DNA of 64,000 nucleotides from contig JAFGLG010000009.1 in NCBI GenBank assembly GCA_016928155.1, positions 62,001 to 126,000 of the forward strand, given 5' to 3'. This document shows positions 54,301-61,922 of the stretch, in pieces (position 1 is the first letter of the stretch; every line of letters begins with the position of its first letter). Source of the DNA: Candidatus Woesearchaeota archaeon (lineage in GTDB: Archaea; Nanobdellota; Nanobdellia; Woesearchaeales; JAFGLG01). Position numbers and translations under genes: made by a program. The notes beneath the pieces were generated by a model, which was not told where the DNA came from, searched no databases, and was given only the letters and a program-made list of their open reading frames with translations.

Positions 54301-57300
54301 GAGAATGAAGCCTGTGTGCTGTATTCTGAAAGCTGAGAAAGCGGATCATTGATGTTGCAGTCATACCTCAAATAAACAGTGTCGAGGTCATAATCCAGAA
54401 CACCGGATATTGTGTAATCATAATAATATACCGACAAATCCTTTTCGGCGATGTAAGTCAGGGTGAATCCAGGCGGGCTGTTCGATATTGACTTGACAAC
54501 CTCGGCTGTCTCTGATGAGAGATTGTATATGTCATAGGCTTTTGCGGAGCACTTCATCAGATCCCCTCTCTTAAAGAAGCCCTGAGATGCATTCAGCACC
54601 GGCTGAGAAGAGACAAACTGATACACGCCCTGAGAAGTGTCATATTTATACCAGCCGAACTCCCTCCTCGGGATGTCTTCAGGATTGTCATCAGGATCAG
54701 AATAGCTGAAAGAGCAGGAAAGGTCTGAATCTGACCTTGGGGATGATGGGGTTACGGCCAGCGAGACAACAGGCCTGTGATTAACTGAAAATCGGCCGTC
54801 AACAGCATCAGAGCACCTGTTGGTGGAATCACATACCTTGATGTAATAGTCAACAGATGTCTCCTGTGTCGGCAGGACAGCATAATCACAGCTTATCAGC
54901 ATATTCGGAGTGTGGCCAGCAGGATATGGAGCATAACAATATTTCATATTATTGCCGCAGCCGTCGTTATAGGATATTTCCGGATCGCTGCAGACAAAGA
55001 TGTAACCTGACTCATTCACATCAGGATCAGTCCAGTTGACGCTGAATGTGACCTTGCTTCCCTCGCCGACAAACAAGGGATCGGCAGAATGATTTATTAT
55101 GTGAGGCGTATGGGTCTCATTCACATATGGCGGAGGCACAGAGCCAATAATCACAGAGACATTCCTGGCTGAAGATGAGTACGGGTCTGAGGCAATTATC
55201 TCACAAGTCCAATTATCACCAACATCTGTCCATGATGAGCCCAGATAAGGCTGGTCAGGATGATCAATCCAAGTCCCGTTCTGGTACCACCTGAATGCGA
55301 GTGAGTAAGTGTCACCATCAGGATCATCAATCGAGTAGATGCAGTTCAGCTGGTCATCATCACCAGGATAGGCCGGGGATATCGAACTCTGTATCACAGG
55401 AGGCCCATTCTGCACAAGAACAGAAGCTGAAGGACGGAAGACATCATCTGCAAGATCATAAATATCCTTCACCTTCACCTCACATTTTATCCTGTCATTC
55501 CTCCTGTAGTCTGAATAATCAAGCTTATCCTGCTGCACAAGGACAAAGCTGCCATGGCTGTTGGCCTGCTTGTACCAGTTTATGCTATGGGTCTCAAAAA
55601 AGTCATCTATGCCTGCATCATGGCTGATGTAAGTGTAATTGCATGTCAGGGTCTTATCAGAGGTTATCGGAGCAGGGAGGAGTGTCACATTGACAGCAGC
55701 CGGCCTGTGGTTTATTATCAGATCCCCGAACAGGATGTTTGAGCAGTACATGTCACTGTCGCATACCATCCCATAATAATCTGTGAATGTCGCAAGCTGA
55801 TCCTCGATCACATAAGGCACTGACATCATGACGCCTTCACCTGATCCTGTGATGTGATGCTGGATGATCGGCTTGTCAATGCAGCCCGTAGGCTCAATGA
55901 GGCTTGAGTTGCAGATATAAAGCCAGAAGTCTGAAGAATCCGAGTCCTCGAACTCGAAATAGAACTCTATTGCCTGACCCACATTAGACGGGAGTATCTG
56001 GGTTGAGTCAGAGTACAATGAGATAAGCCTCGGGACCTCACCTGTATAGACAGCCGGTCTTATCCTGACAGGCAAGGATGAGACAGGACTGCCAGCCACT
56101 TCCCCGTCATGGGCAAAAGCAGAGCATCTCCAGTACTCGTTCTCACTTGTCCAGCCATGCGACAAAACATTGGACGATGAGTTGATGAAATGCTCAAATG
56201 TTCCTGAATTGTTGTTCATCCAGACATACCTTACCGTGAAATTGTCACCATCAGGATCATATGAACTGTTGATATTGCAGTAGAGGTTAGCATTGTCTGC
56301 GAAATCCCTGTCTGAAGTGATATAAGCATACTGAAGCACCGGCTTATGGTTCACTGAGACCTCCTCTTTCATGAGATTGGAGCACAGCCATGAATCATCA
56401 CAGACCACAAACCATACATCACTGAACCAGTCTTCACCTGATATCACGTGCTCGGCCAAAACAGGATTATCACCTGTGAAACCAGCCCTCATTATCTCGG
56501 TCTCAAGGCACCCGCTCGGATTATAATAGGTGGTGTTGCAGACATACATCCTGACCTGCTGAGAGTTGGCATCTGACCAGTAAAGCGTTGATATCATCTT
56601 CTGGCCCTCATTGAAGAAATCAGAGTTCAGGGAAACATTGATTATCTTAGGATAACCAAAAACAGCAGGACCGATCCTTATCTGCCCTGACTGCTTCCAC
56701 GAGCCAAAACTATTATAGTCATAAGGCCTGACCCGGCAGTACCAGTAATCATTCTCCTGGGTATTCCCGTTTGCAAGGGTGTCATTAAGTATGGTGATAT
56801 AATACTCAAACACATCTGAACCTCCCCTCTTCACATACCACTCATACTCAAAGAAGATCTGATCGCCATCCTTGTCAACGGGAGCATGCACATCACACAC
56901 AATATTCTCTGTGTCCAGGGCATAATCCGGGGAGCCGGACTCGGCACTTATTGATGCAGCAGAGATCGACGGCTGATGATTGACAGAGAAATTGCCCATC
57001 TTCTGATTGGGATCGAGAGTGAGATAATCAGAGCACAGCCAATCCCCCCCGACCTTCCCGCCTGTGTCATCACAGACCATCAGCCAGTATGGAAGTGTGC
57101 CGAAATCCTCATCTTCAACCTGGTATGAGACTGTCAAGTTCTTCTCTGACTCCCACCAGGTCTCATGGAATATCTTCTGGAAACAGCCGGTCTTGTCGAT
57201 AGCAGTCGAATTGCATATGTAGAGCCTGACCTCCTCATCAGGGGTCGCATCATCCCAGACAACAGTGAAATTAATTTCGTCCCCGATGTTGAGCGTAGTG

Positions 57301-60300
57301 AGGGGAGAGTGGCTATAAGAGACAATCCACGGCGCGTGACCGCCAGTGCCGTCATCATTCGTGATCAGGTACCAAGGAGAATAGACAGTCATGCCATTCA
57401 TCGTGCCATCATCGGGAGTGACTGCGCACTGCCACATATCACCATTCAGGGTGTTGCCGTGCGTCACAATATTATGATCCGGGGCATCATAAGGATACAT
57501 GACTCCGGAACGGTTCACGAACCAAGCATATGAAAGCGTGACATTCTCGCCATCGACATCAAGCAGGCTGTAATCCACAGTGCAGTTGAGGTTGGCGCTG
57601 GTCGTGAAGTTCACCTTGTCAGAAACTATAGTGACCGCGTCTATCACAGGGGCGCGATTCACCCAGAACTTATCTGACTGCACAGACGAGCATCTGCCAT
57701 GATCGCAGATCCTGTAATAATAAGTGTTCTCGGCAGAATCAGAAGACCTCGTCTCATATGTGCATGATGAAGGGGATGAACCCAAGGAGGACTGGCAGTA
57801 CACTGAAGCAGAGCATCCTGAAACACCAATATCAGGCGATGAGCAGACAAACAATCTCGCCTGGTCGCTGTCTGTATCAGTCCAATTCACAGTGATGGCG
57901 AGATCATCGCCCTGGTTTATCCTCTGGGATGAATTACGGGAGTTATCAGAGTGGCCGGTGATGACAGGCTCATGATTGCCGCCGATAGTCACATTCGCTG
58001 AATCCGCAAATGAATCATCGCCGAAACCATGGTTATCATAGACCTTCACTTCACAATAGATCATGTCATCCAATGCGAAGTAAGAAGGGCTGAGTGTCTC
58101 TGATGTGACTGCGAGCTTCTGCCACTCATCATTGACAAGCTTGTACCACTGGTACTGCACCAATGAAGTATCTTCCCAGTCATGATCATTTGTGTAGATG
58201 CCCTCATTGTCAGGATCATTGAATGAGTAGGCACATGACAAAGTACTGCCGATGCCGGGTGAGGACGGGATTATCTGAACAGATGAGGCAAAAGGCCTAT
58301 GGTTGATATGAAGCGGAGACTTGCAGGATGAAGTTCCTGGATCACATTGCAGGGGGTTACATAATCCATAATTGTCACAGATGAAGCCCCACCACTCCAC
58401 AGATTCAGGACTGCCTCCCCCTGTGAGCGCATTCAGGGTGTTCCAAGAACATGTGGCCTGGGTGCCGCTCTGCACAAAACCAGAATTACACATGAATGTA
58501 CCTTCACCCTCTTCCATGCACTCATCAATCTCATCAGGACAGCCACTGTAAACCCTCAGCTCATAAGTATTCGGGGAAGGTTGGGTGTTTGGATCAGACG
58601 CAGTAACTGTGAACACGACATTATCACCTTCATCTGTCGGATCAGCGGCAGTGGATGAGTCCTCTGTCATCACAGTCTCGACCGGCGGGTTATTGACATA
58701 AAAATAACCATAACCCAGGCCTCCTGACACAGCAGCGCTCACAAATCCGCCAGTATTGTACTGCTCTCCGTTAGAGCATGAGCCATCCTCATCACAGAGC
58801 ATGACATAATAATCAACCCTGTCAGACATGCCCAGCGTATCTATCTGGCAGGTTCCTGTCGGGGCCTGCATATTCTCCTGATAGCAATAACAGCCAGTAT
58901 AAATGCCGGGATTGCCGGGATGGCAATTATCAAAATCCTGGGTCGGAGCCACAAGCAGCTGGACATTATCTGAATCAGAGAAAGTCACATTGATATCGAC
59001 AAGAGTGCTCTCATTGACCACAGAGCCGTCAGGTACTGACTGGAGCCCGAGGAATTCCGGCTCATGGTTGACAATGAATAGGCTGGATTTCTTCACAAAG
59101 GAATTATCATTAATGGTGTCGACAGCGCTGCAAGTAACAGTATAACGACCTTCATTAAGATCATCAAGACCGGAGCAGGTTATGGAAGATTCAGGATAAC
59201 CATTTGCCCCATAAGATACAGTCTTTGGACCAGCACATGGCAACATTGGATCAAGATGATTACCTGTCAGGTCAGTGACCTCGCATGTGACAGTGACAGG
59301 ATTCCTTGATGGATCCCCTATCCTGAACTTTGTCTGGAAAGCATCAGTGGTTATTATCTGATTCAAGGAAGGCTTGGTGAAGTTCAGCTGGAGACCATTT
59401 ACAATCGTGATTGACTTAGATTTCCAGCCGACAAGACCATACCCCCCATCAAATTCTGATGCTGTGCAATTCACAGTATATGCACCGGCTGCGAGATTCT
59501 CAAGACCTATGCAGTCAATCTGCGCGCCTGATGATGTCTCTGATATTTTCACATTTTTCCAATTGCATGCAACATCGGGCTCATCAAGCACATAGCAAGT
59601 GGCATTCATCTTCTGGTTATCATTAGCATGACTCACCACCAGTGATATGTTCATGAACCTCGCAAGGGAAACAGGCTCGATCTCAGAAATGGAAACAGAA
59701 GGCCCCTGAGCTATATCATAGTCAACGCAATGAACCCCTATCAAAACATCAGTCGGGTCATCACAGCATCTTGAATAATCATCATTAGACTTTAGGTATT
59801 CGCCGTTATCATCGCCGCAACACCCCGTACTTGTACCACTAATATACTCCCCAAATGCAGAAGTCTCACCACCAAAGACCCAAGCATCTTCATACCCGCA
59901 ATATACTTCATCTTCGCAGTAATTATTACCATTATCACAGTCTACCCAAGCGCCATTATATGTACCTGGCACGCATACATCATCTGGTTTGGCACTGTTC
60001 AGGCCCCAGTTATCGACGCTAAAAAGCCCTGAGGCAGGGTCAACACATACTGGATCAGAACCGAGTTCCATATAGATACATGCTTGGGGATTAAGGCAGC
60101 ATGCTGTATGGTTTATATTAGAAAGGCCATATGTCCATTCTGTGCCATCACCCTTGCAATTAGCTAATTTTGAGCAAACCAGCCTTGTGTTATACACAGG
60201 ATCAGGAGAGATGTCCCAGAAATTAGTCAGATAATTTGTATTGCAGAAAAAAATCGTGTCAGATGCTGAGTGCATCTGACAAAGCCCGCCTACACCATAT

Positions 60301-60536
60301 AGAATGCTGCACAAGCGGAATGTAGTGCCAATACAAAGATTCTGGGGCGCTTCAATATCATCTGACTCAACACACATATCCCCTTCAGTCTCGAAATAAC
60401 CGATGTTGCCGCTATCCTGATACTTGCCACCATCCCAACATTCCCAACTATAATATGAAAAATTACTGCAGACCACACCAAGCACAGAAGGCACTGCAAT
60501 AACTGCAATCAACAGCAAAAGAGGCAGCTTCTTCAT
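51375..60536 (-). CDS. 3053-aa giant membrane-anchored surface protein
   Basis: Signal peptide MKKLPLLLLIAVIAVPSVLG, then a Cys-rich N-terminal part. A long chain of PKD/Ig-like repeats follows, each with a conserved core such as NHRPxxxxxxITSDKxLxCxY and DPDGDxxxxxYxWY. After about residue 2150 comes a region like a parallel beta-helix (VIDHEVYCKDTVIDLNGHVY). A Ser/Gly-rich linker near 2780-2820 (GSGGTSGSGGSSGGSSGG) precedes a single helix at about 2885-2908 and a cytoplasmic tail of about 145 residues. The tail has imperfect P-H-Y-G-H repeats and ends in a helical domain (YVQHCLELGYSKIEIREQL) like those in other DPANN surface proteins. Probably an adhesin or fibre. It overlaps the HTH gene by 4 nt. 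Confidence 0.85.
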   Translation of the reverse strand: MKKLPLLLLIAVIAVPSVLGVVCSNFSYYSWECWDGGKYQDSGNIGYFETEGDMCVESDDIEAPQNLCIGTTFRLCSILYGVGGLCQMHSASDTIFFCNTNYLTNFWDISPDPVYNTRLVCSKLANCKGDGTEWTYGLSNINHTACCLNPQACIYMELGSDPVCVDPASGLFSVDNWGLNSAKPDDVCVPGTYNGAWVDCDNGNNYCEDEVYCGYEDAWVFGGETSAFGEYISGTSTGCCGDDNGEYLKSNDDYSRCCDDPTDVLIGVHCVDYDIAQGPSVSISEIEPVSLARFMNISLVVSHANDNQKMNATCYVLDEPDVACNWKNVKISETSSGAQIDCIGLENLAAGAYTVNCTASEFDGGYGLVGWKSKSITIVNGLQLNFTKPSLNQIITTDAFQTKFRIGDPSRNPVTVTCEVTDLTGNHLDPMLPCAGPKTVSYGANGYPESSITCSGLDDLNEGRYTVTCSAVDTINDNSFVKKSSLFIVNHEPEFLGLQSVPDGSVVNESTLVDINVTFSDSDNVQLLVAPTQDFDNCHPGNPGIYTGCYCYQENMQAPTGTCQIDTLGMSDRVDYYVMLCDEDGSCSNGEQYNTGGFVSAAVSGGLGYGYFYVNNPPVETVMTEDSSTAADPTDEGDNVVFTVTASDPNTQPSPNTYELRVYSGCPDEIDECMEEGEGTFMCNSGFVQSGTQATCSWNTLNALTGGGSPESVEWWGFICDNYGLCNPLQCDPGTSSCKSPLHINHRPFASSVQIIPSSPGIGSTLSCAYSFNDPDNEGIYTNDHDWEDTSLVQYQWYKLVNDEWQKLAVTSETLSPSYFALDDMIYCEVKVYDNHGFGDDSFADSANVTIGGNHEPVITGHSDNSRNSSQRINQGDDLAITVNWTDTDSDQARLFVCSSPDIGVSGCSASVYCQSSLGSSPSSCTYETRSSDSAENTYYYRICDHGRCSSVQSDKFWVNRAPVIDAVTIVSDKVNFTTSANLNCTVDYSLLDVDGENVTLSYAWFVNRSGVMYPYDAPDHNIVTHGNTLNGDMWQCAVTPDDGTMNGMTVYSPWYLITNDDGTGGHAPWIVSYSHSPLTTLNIGDEINFTVVWDDATPDEEVRLYICNSTAIDKTGCFQKIFHETWWESEKNLTVSYQVEDEDFGTLPYWLMVCDDTGGKVGGDWLCSDYLTLDPNQKMGNFSVNHQPSISAASISAESGSPDYALDTENIVCDVHAPVDKDGDQIFFEYEWYVKRGGSDVFEYYITILNDTLANGNTQENDYWYCRVRPYDYNSFGSWKQSGQIRIGPAVFGYPKIINVSLNSDFFNEGQKMISTLYWSDANSQQVRMYVCNTTYYNPSGCLETEIMRAGFTGDNPVLAEHVISGEDWFSDVWFVVCDDSWLCSNLMKEEVSVNHKPVLQYAYITSDRDFADNANLYCNINSSYDPDGDNFTVRYVWMNNNSGTFEHFINSSSNVLSHGWTSENEYWRCSAFAHDGEVAGSPVSSLPVRIRPAVYTGEVPRLISLYSDSTQILPSNVGQAIEFYFEFEDSDSSDFWLYICNSSLIEPTGCIDKPIIQHHITGSGEGVMMSVPYVIEDQLATFTDYYGMVCDSDMYCSNILFGDLIINHRPAAVNVTLLPAPITSDKTLTCNYTYISHDAGIDDFFETHSINWYKQANSHGSFVLVQQDKLDYSDYRRNDRIKCEVKVKDIYDLADDVFRPSASVLVQNGPPVIQSSISPAYPGDDDQLNCIYSIDDPDGDTYSLAFRWYQNGTWIDHPDQPYLGSSWTDVGDNWTCEIIASDPYSSSARNVSVIIGSVPPPYVNETHTPHIINHSADPLFVGEGSKVTFSVNWTDPDVNESGYIFVCSDPEISYNDGCGNNMKYCYAPYPAGHTPNMLISCDYAVLPTQETSVDYYIKVCDSTNRCSDAVDGRFSVNHRPVVSLAVTPSSPRSDSDLSCSFSYSDPDDNPEDIPRREFGWYKYDTSQGVYQFVSSQPVLNASQGFFKRGDLMKCSAKAYDIYNLSSETAEVVKSISNSPPGFTLTYIAEKDLSVYYYDYTISGVLDYDLDTVYLRYDCNINDPLSQLSEYSTQASFSCTYQSGSDVDVFVEAFDGFNSTELTLPIDLSGTPPSAAVISPVSGVYGDIIDVQVSVYDPDSSQILLKLYYQEEGGPEVFIANATGTISGQGIIHYAWDTTLLSLDTDYRLVVVPYDYGKLGEKAYSSWFQVGHCSYDPLTDWVIDHEVYCKDTVIDLNGHVYIKPGAKVIFEHSAVNVLMFIEGGSWSEFRDSYLNRTTFVSDNAYDLSLEDFTSGRHTRDLSSGSTHLVLHNTTLTKVNALVRGQSRASFSNVSLNRLTIVSEEGNRLVMDGYKPGIFDEDIVSLSTGFRVALSDAGFADTSFVSGSGSQNIISDSVLSSLEFEGQNSIHLDNVSVQRVTFSAGSDTILSGQMSLPSVYSWGAGAKLERVFHDELRYLTGQNVYDAEYVLNSSNRTYSGVMDWMYFDESVFFDSSNQVYGLMFYGRDVRSFSPVTSNPGGILYVNPSVLAVTSFTASPDNVRLHQNVELKADITALYKPYGIHLDIIRPDGSVDSYSASDLTSSSFNYVYSDNDMIGHYYANIRVSDSAGYVADSYVEFATSVGQSIGIDTDAVLGFVYLDPYSLDSYSFNASGPVERLVPFEEAYLSISGVNTTFLVQSVGIINLSSYPSFDVFSRGYDISMLDSAALSLGANRRYVPVDAQIFDMDYDGDVYFGFWSHDPDLVVFQMPFTVSPVYSSGVLFSDPSVIDFDEGYLVYINTKLSSLFVLARDMGSGGTSGSGGSSGGSSGGSSGSGGSGGTFYTVGETDQDDGDNPGLSGIFDDLVAGPLENSQESGIFQENSQHLPITGAVVVNPDIPLERNYSVLSLIMLIVLVSAGLLFYYSRGRYDTAPEAEDYTGFEVAESAAYSGRPPSPSHGHAKPIVPESPHYGHTKPAEPEQPHYGHANQVVPGEQEPRYAGHAGHDFDEVADYLHIYVQHCLELGYSKIEIREQLVNAAWPEHLFVSLLEDYASSHESRVFKDLDGLSKGRR

Positions 60537-60790
60537 GATCCCGCCCCCTTTATTTCCTTAACATATTTGCCCTGGGCCCTGCGCTTCTGCTGGGTCCTAT
60601 GATAGACAGTCCATATCGTGCGGTCATTACGGTTGAGAAGGACTGCGATCTCGTGGAATGAGAGCTCTTTCCTGTCCTTGAGATACTCCACCATTGCCTC
60701 GAGAACAGAGATAGACCTGTCTTTGAAAACCTCAGAAGGGATGTTGACTGATACTATATTGCCTGCTTCTTTTTCTCCTGACGTTGTCAC
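60533..60790 (-). CDS. Small HTH protein (sigma-region-4-like)
   Basis: 85 aa. A helix-turn-helix is predicted in the C-terminal half: VLEAMVEYLKDRKELSFHEI followed by LLNRNDRTIWTVYHRTQQKR. I recall this LSFHEIAxLLNRxDRTIW segment from small DPANN proteins, but no function is established for it. The DRTIW helix would read DNA. It is translationally coupled to the giant surface gene downstream, and the seven-copy palindrome array lies just upstream, so it is the prime candidate to bind those sites and autoregulate (inferred). Confidence 0.6.
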   Translation of the reverse strand: MTTSGEKEAGNIVSVNIPSEVFKDRSISVLEAMVEYLKDRKELSFHEIAVLLNRNDRTIWTVYHRTQQKRRAQGKYVKEIKGAGS

Positions 60791-60824
60791 AACCTCTTTT
60801 TCTGAAAATCACAAAAATAAAAAA

Positions 60825-61099
60825 TACTTACATTGTAAGTAGGAGGTATATCAAAAATCCGATAAAAACCGGGTTTTGGATTTCGTTGCGGGTTATTACT
60901 CACAATGTAAGTACGCAATAAAGCGATGCACAAATTCTATTACCTACAATGTGAGGTATTTTTTATAAAATTTTCGTTTTTTACTTACATTGTAGTGTAT
61001 ACTTAGCATACATTACTTACAATGTAAGTAAATTGAAGTTTGCTGGTTAATACTTACAATGTAAGTACAAAATGAAGTATTTTACTTACAATGTAAGTA
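60825..61099. repeat. Array of seven 17-bp palindromic operators
   Basis: The 352-bp gap (60791-61142) holds TACTTACAATGTAAGTA (7-3-7 perfect palindrome) at 61014-61030, 61051-61067 and 61083-61099. The same element with centre ATT lies at 60825-60841, a one-mismatch copy at 60897-60913, and diverged copies at 60941-60958 and 60982-60999. Start-to-start spacings are 72, 44, 41, 32, 37 and 32 bp. The two end copies stand directly upstream of the TATA regions of the divergent genes at 60790 and 61143. Irregular spacing and identical spacer-free elements exclude CRISPR. Likely a cooperative operator or iteron-type cluster. Confidence 0.9.
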
Positions 61100-61110
61100 A
61101 TAATTGAAAA

Positions 61111-61120
61111 GATATTTAAC
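61111..61120 (+). promoter_or_regulatory. TATA element of the prenyltransferase-like gene
   Basis: gatatttaac at 61111-61120 is 23-32 bp upstream of the ATG at 61143 and 11 bp downstream of the last palindrome. This predicts leaderless transcription under direct control of the array. Confidence 0.5.
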
Positions 61121-61142
61121 TGAATAAAAGAAACCAGCAAAA

Positions 61143-61922
61143 ATGGAAAATCAGGCAAAAAAGAAGTTCGAATACCACAAGAAAAAATTCGGGATTGAGG
61201 ATTCTGAAGAGCTCAGGAAATTCGAAAAGCTGCTTGAGCTGACAGAATTCGACAAGCTGGAATGCTCAGTAAAACTAGAAGATGGGAAGATAAATGCGAA
61301 CAGATTCCACCTCATATGCTGGAATAAGCCTGACAAGGATTTTGTAAAAATATTTTATGCAATCAGAGAGTTCCTTCAGATAAAAGGGATAAACACTGAG
61401 ATAATAACAAATATGATGCCGAAGCTTGACCTTGACAGGACAGAAAAAATCGGAGTGGGGATAGATCTTAGGGAAAAAAGGGAGGAAAGCAGGGCAAAAA
61501 TATGGTTCAAGATAAAGGACTGGCCTGGGAAGGTTGAAGATATAATAATAAAATACACGAAGACCAAACTTGAGCATCTTTCAGATAAGAAAAGTCTTCT
61601 ATTTGGGATAGATTTCGGATTTGATGGAAAAAATTCAGTAAAGACATATGTCAAATTCAACGAGAAAGCAGCTAAAAAACATCTCTCCAGAGAAACCTTA
61701 GAATTAAGCGGATTGTCAGAAGAAATTTTAGTGACACAAAAAGATGATGAATACATAATTAATTTCTTTACAAAAGAAAGGTCAAAGATAGCAGAAAAAA
61801 CAGGGAACAAATATCTCATACAACTTAATGAACAGATAGATTACCAAGACGGCGGATTCATAACATTGTCAGAGAGAGAGATTAAGCAAGGCGAGGTAAG
61901 AAATGCAACAATATATTATTAA
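61143..61922 (+). CDS. LynF/TruF/PatF-like (ABBA-fold) peptide prenyltransferase homologue
   Basis: 259 aa, cytosolic, no signal or membrane helix. Compared from memory with cyanobactin PatF, several blocks align in order. These are YHKKKFGIED and CSVKLEDGKINANRFHLIC near residues 10-60, GVGIDLREKREESRAKIWF near 115-135, LLFGIDFGFDGKNSVKTY near 158-175 and the C-terminal EREIKQGEVRNATIYY. In cyanobactin pathways these enzymes transfer a C5 prenyl group to Tyr, Ser, Thr, Trp or other side chains, or act on termini. No substrate peptide is visible here. The convergent flavin/toroid gene overlaps its end by 4 nt, and the operator array is its promoter. Assignment is by recall alignment, not by search. 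Confidence 0.65.
   Translation: MENQAKKKFEYHKKKFGIEDSEELRKFEKLLELTEFDKLECSVKLEDGKINANRFHLICWNKPDKDFVKIFYAIREFLQIKGINTEIITNMMPKLDLDRTEKIGVGIDLREKREESRAKIWFKIKDWPGKVEDIIIKYTKTKLEHLSDKKSLLFGIDFGFDGKNSVKTYVKFNEKAAKKHLSRETLELSGLSEEILVTQKDDEYIINFFTKERSKIAEKTGNKYLIQLNEQIDYQDGGFITLSEREIKQGEVRNATIYY

Noticed and set aside
60825-61099. The repeated 17-bp elements as a CRISPR array
   Set aside because: Elements are short perfect palindromes at irregular 32-72 bp intervals, degenerate to one side, with no spacer-length regularity and no cas genes. They fit operators.
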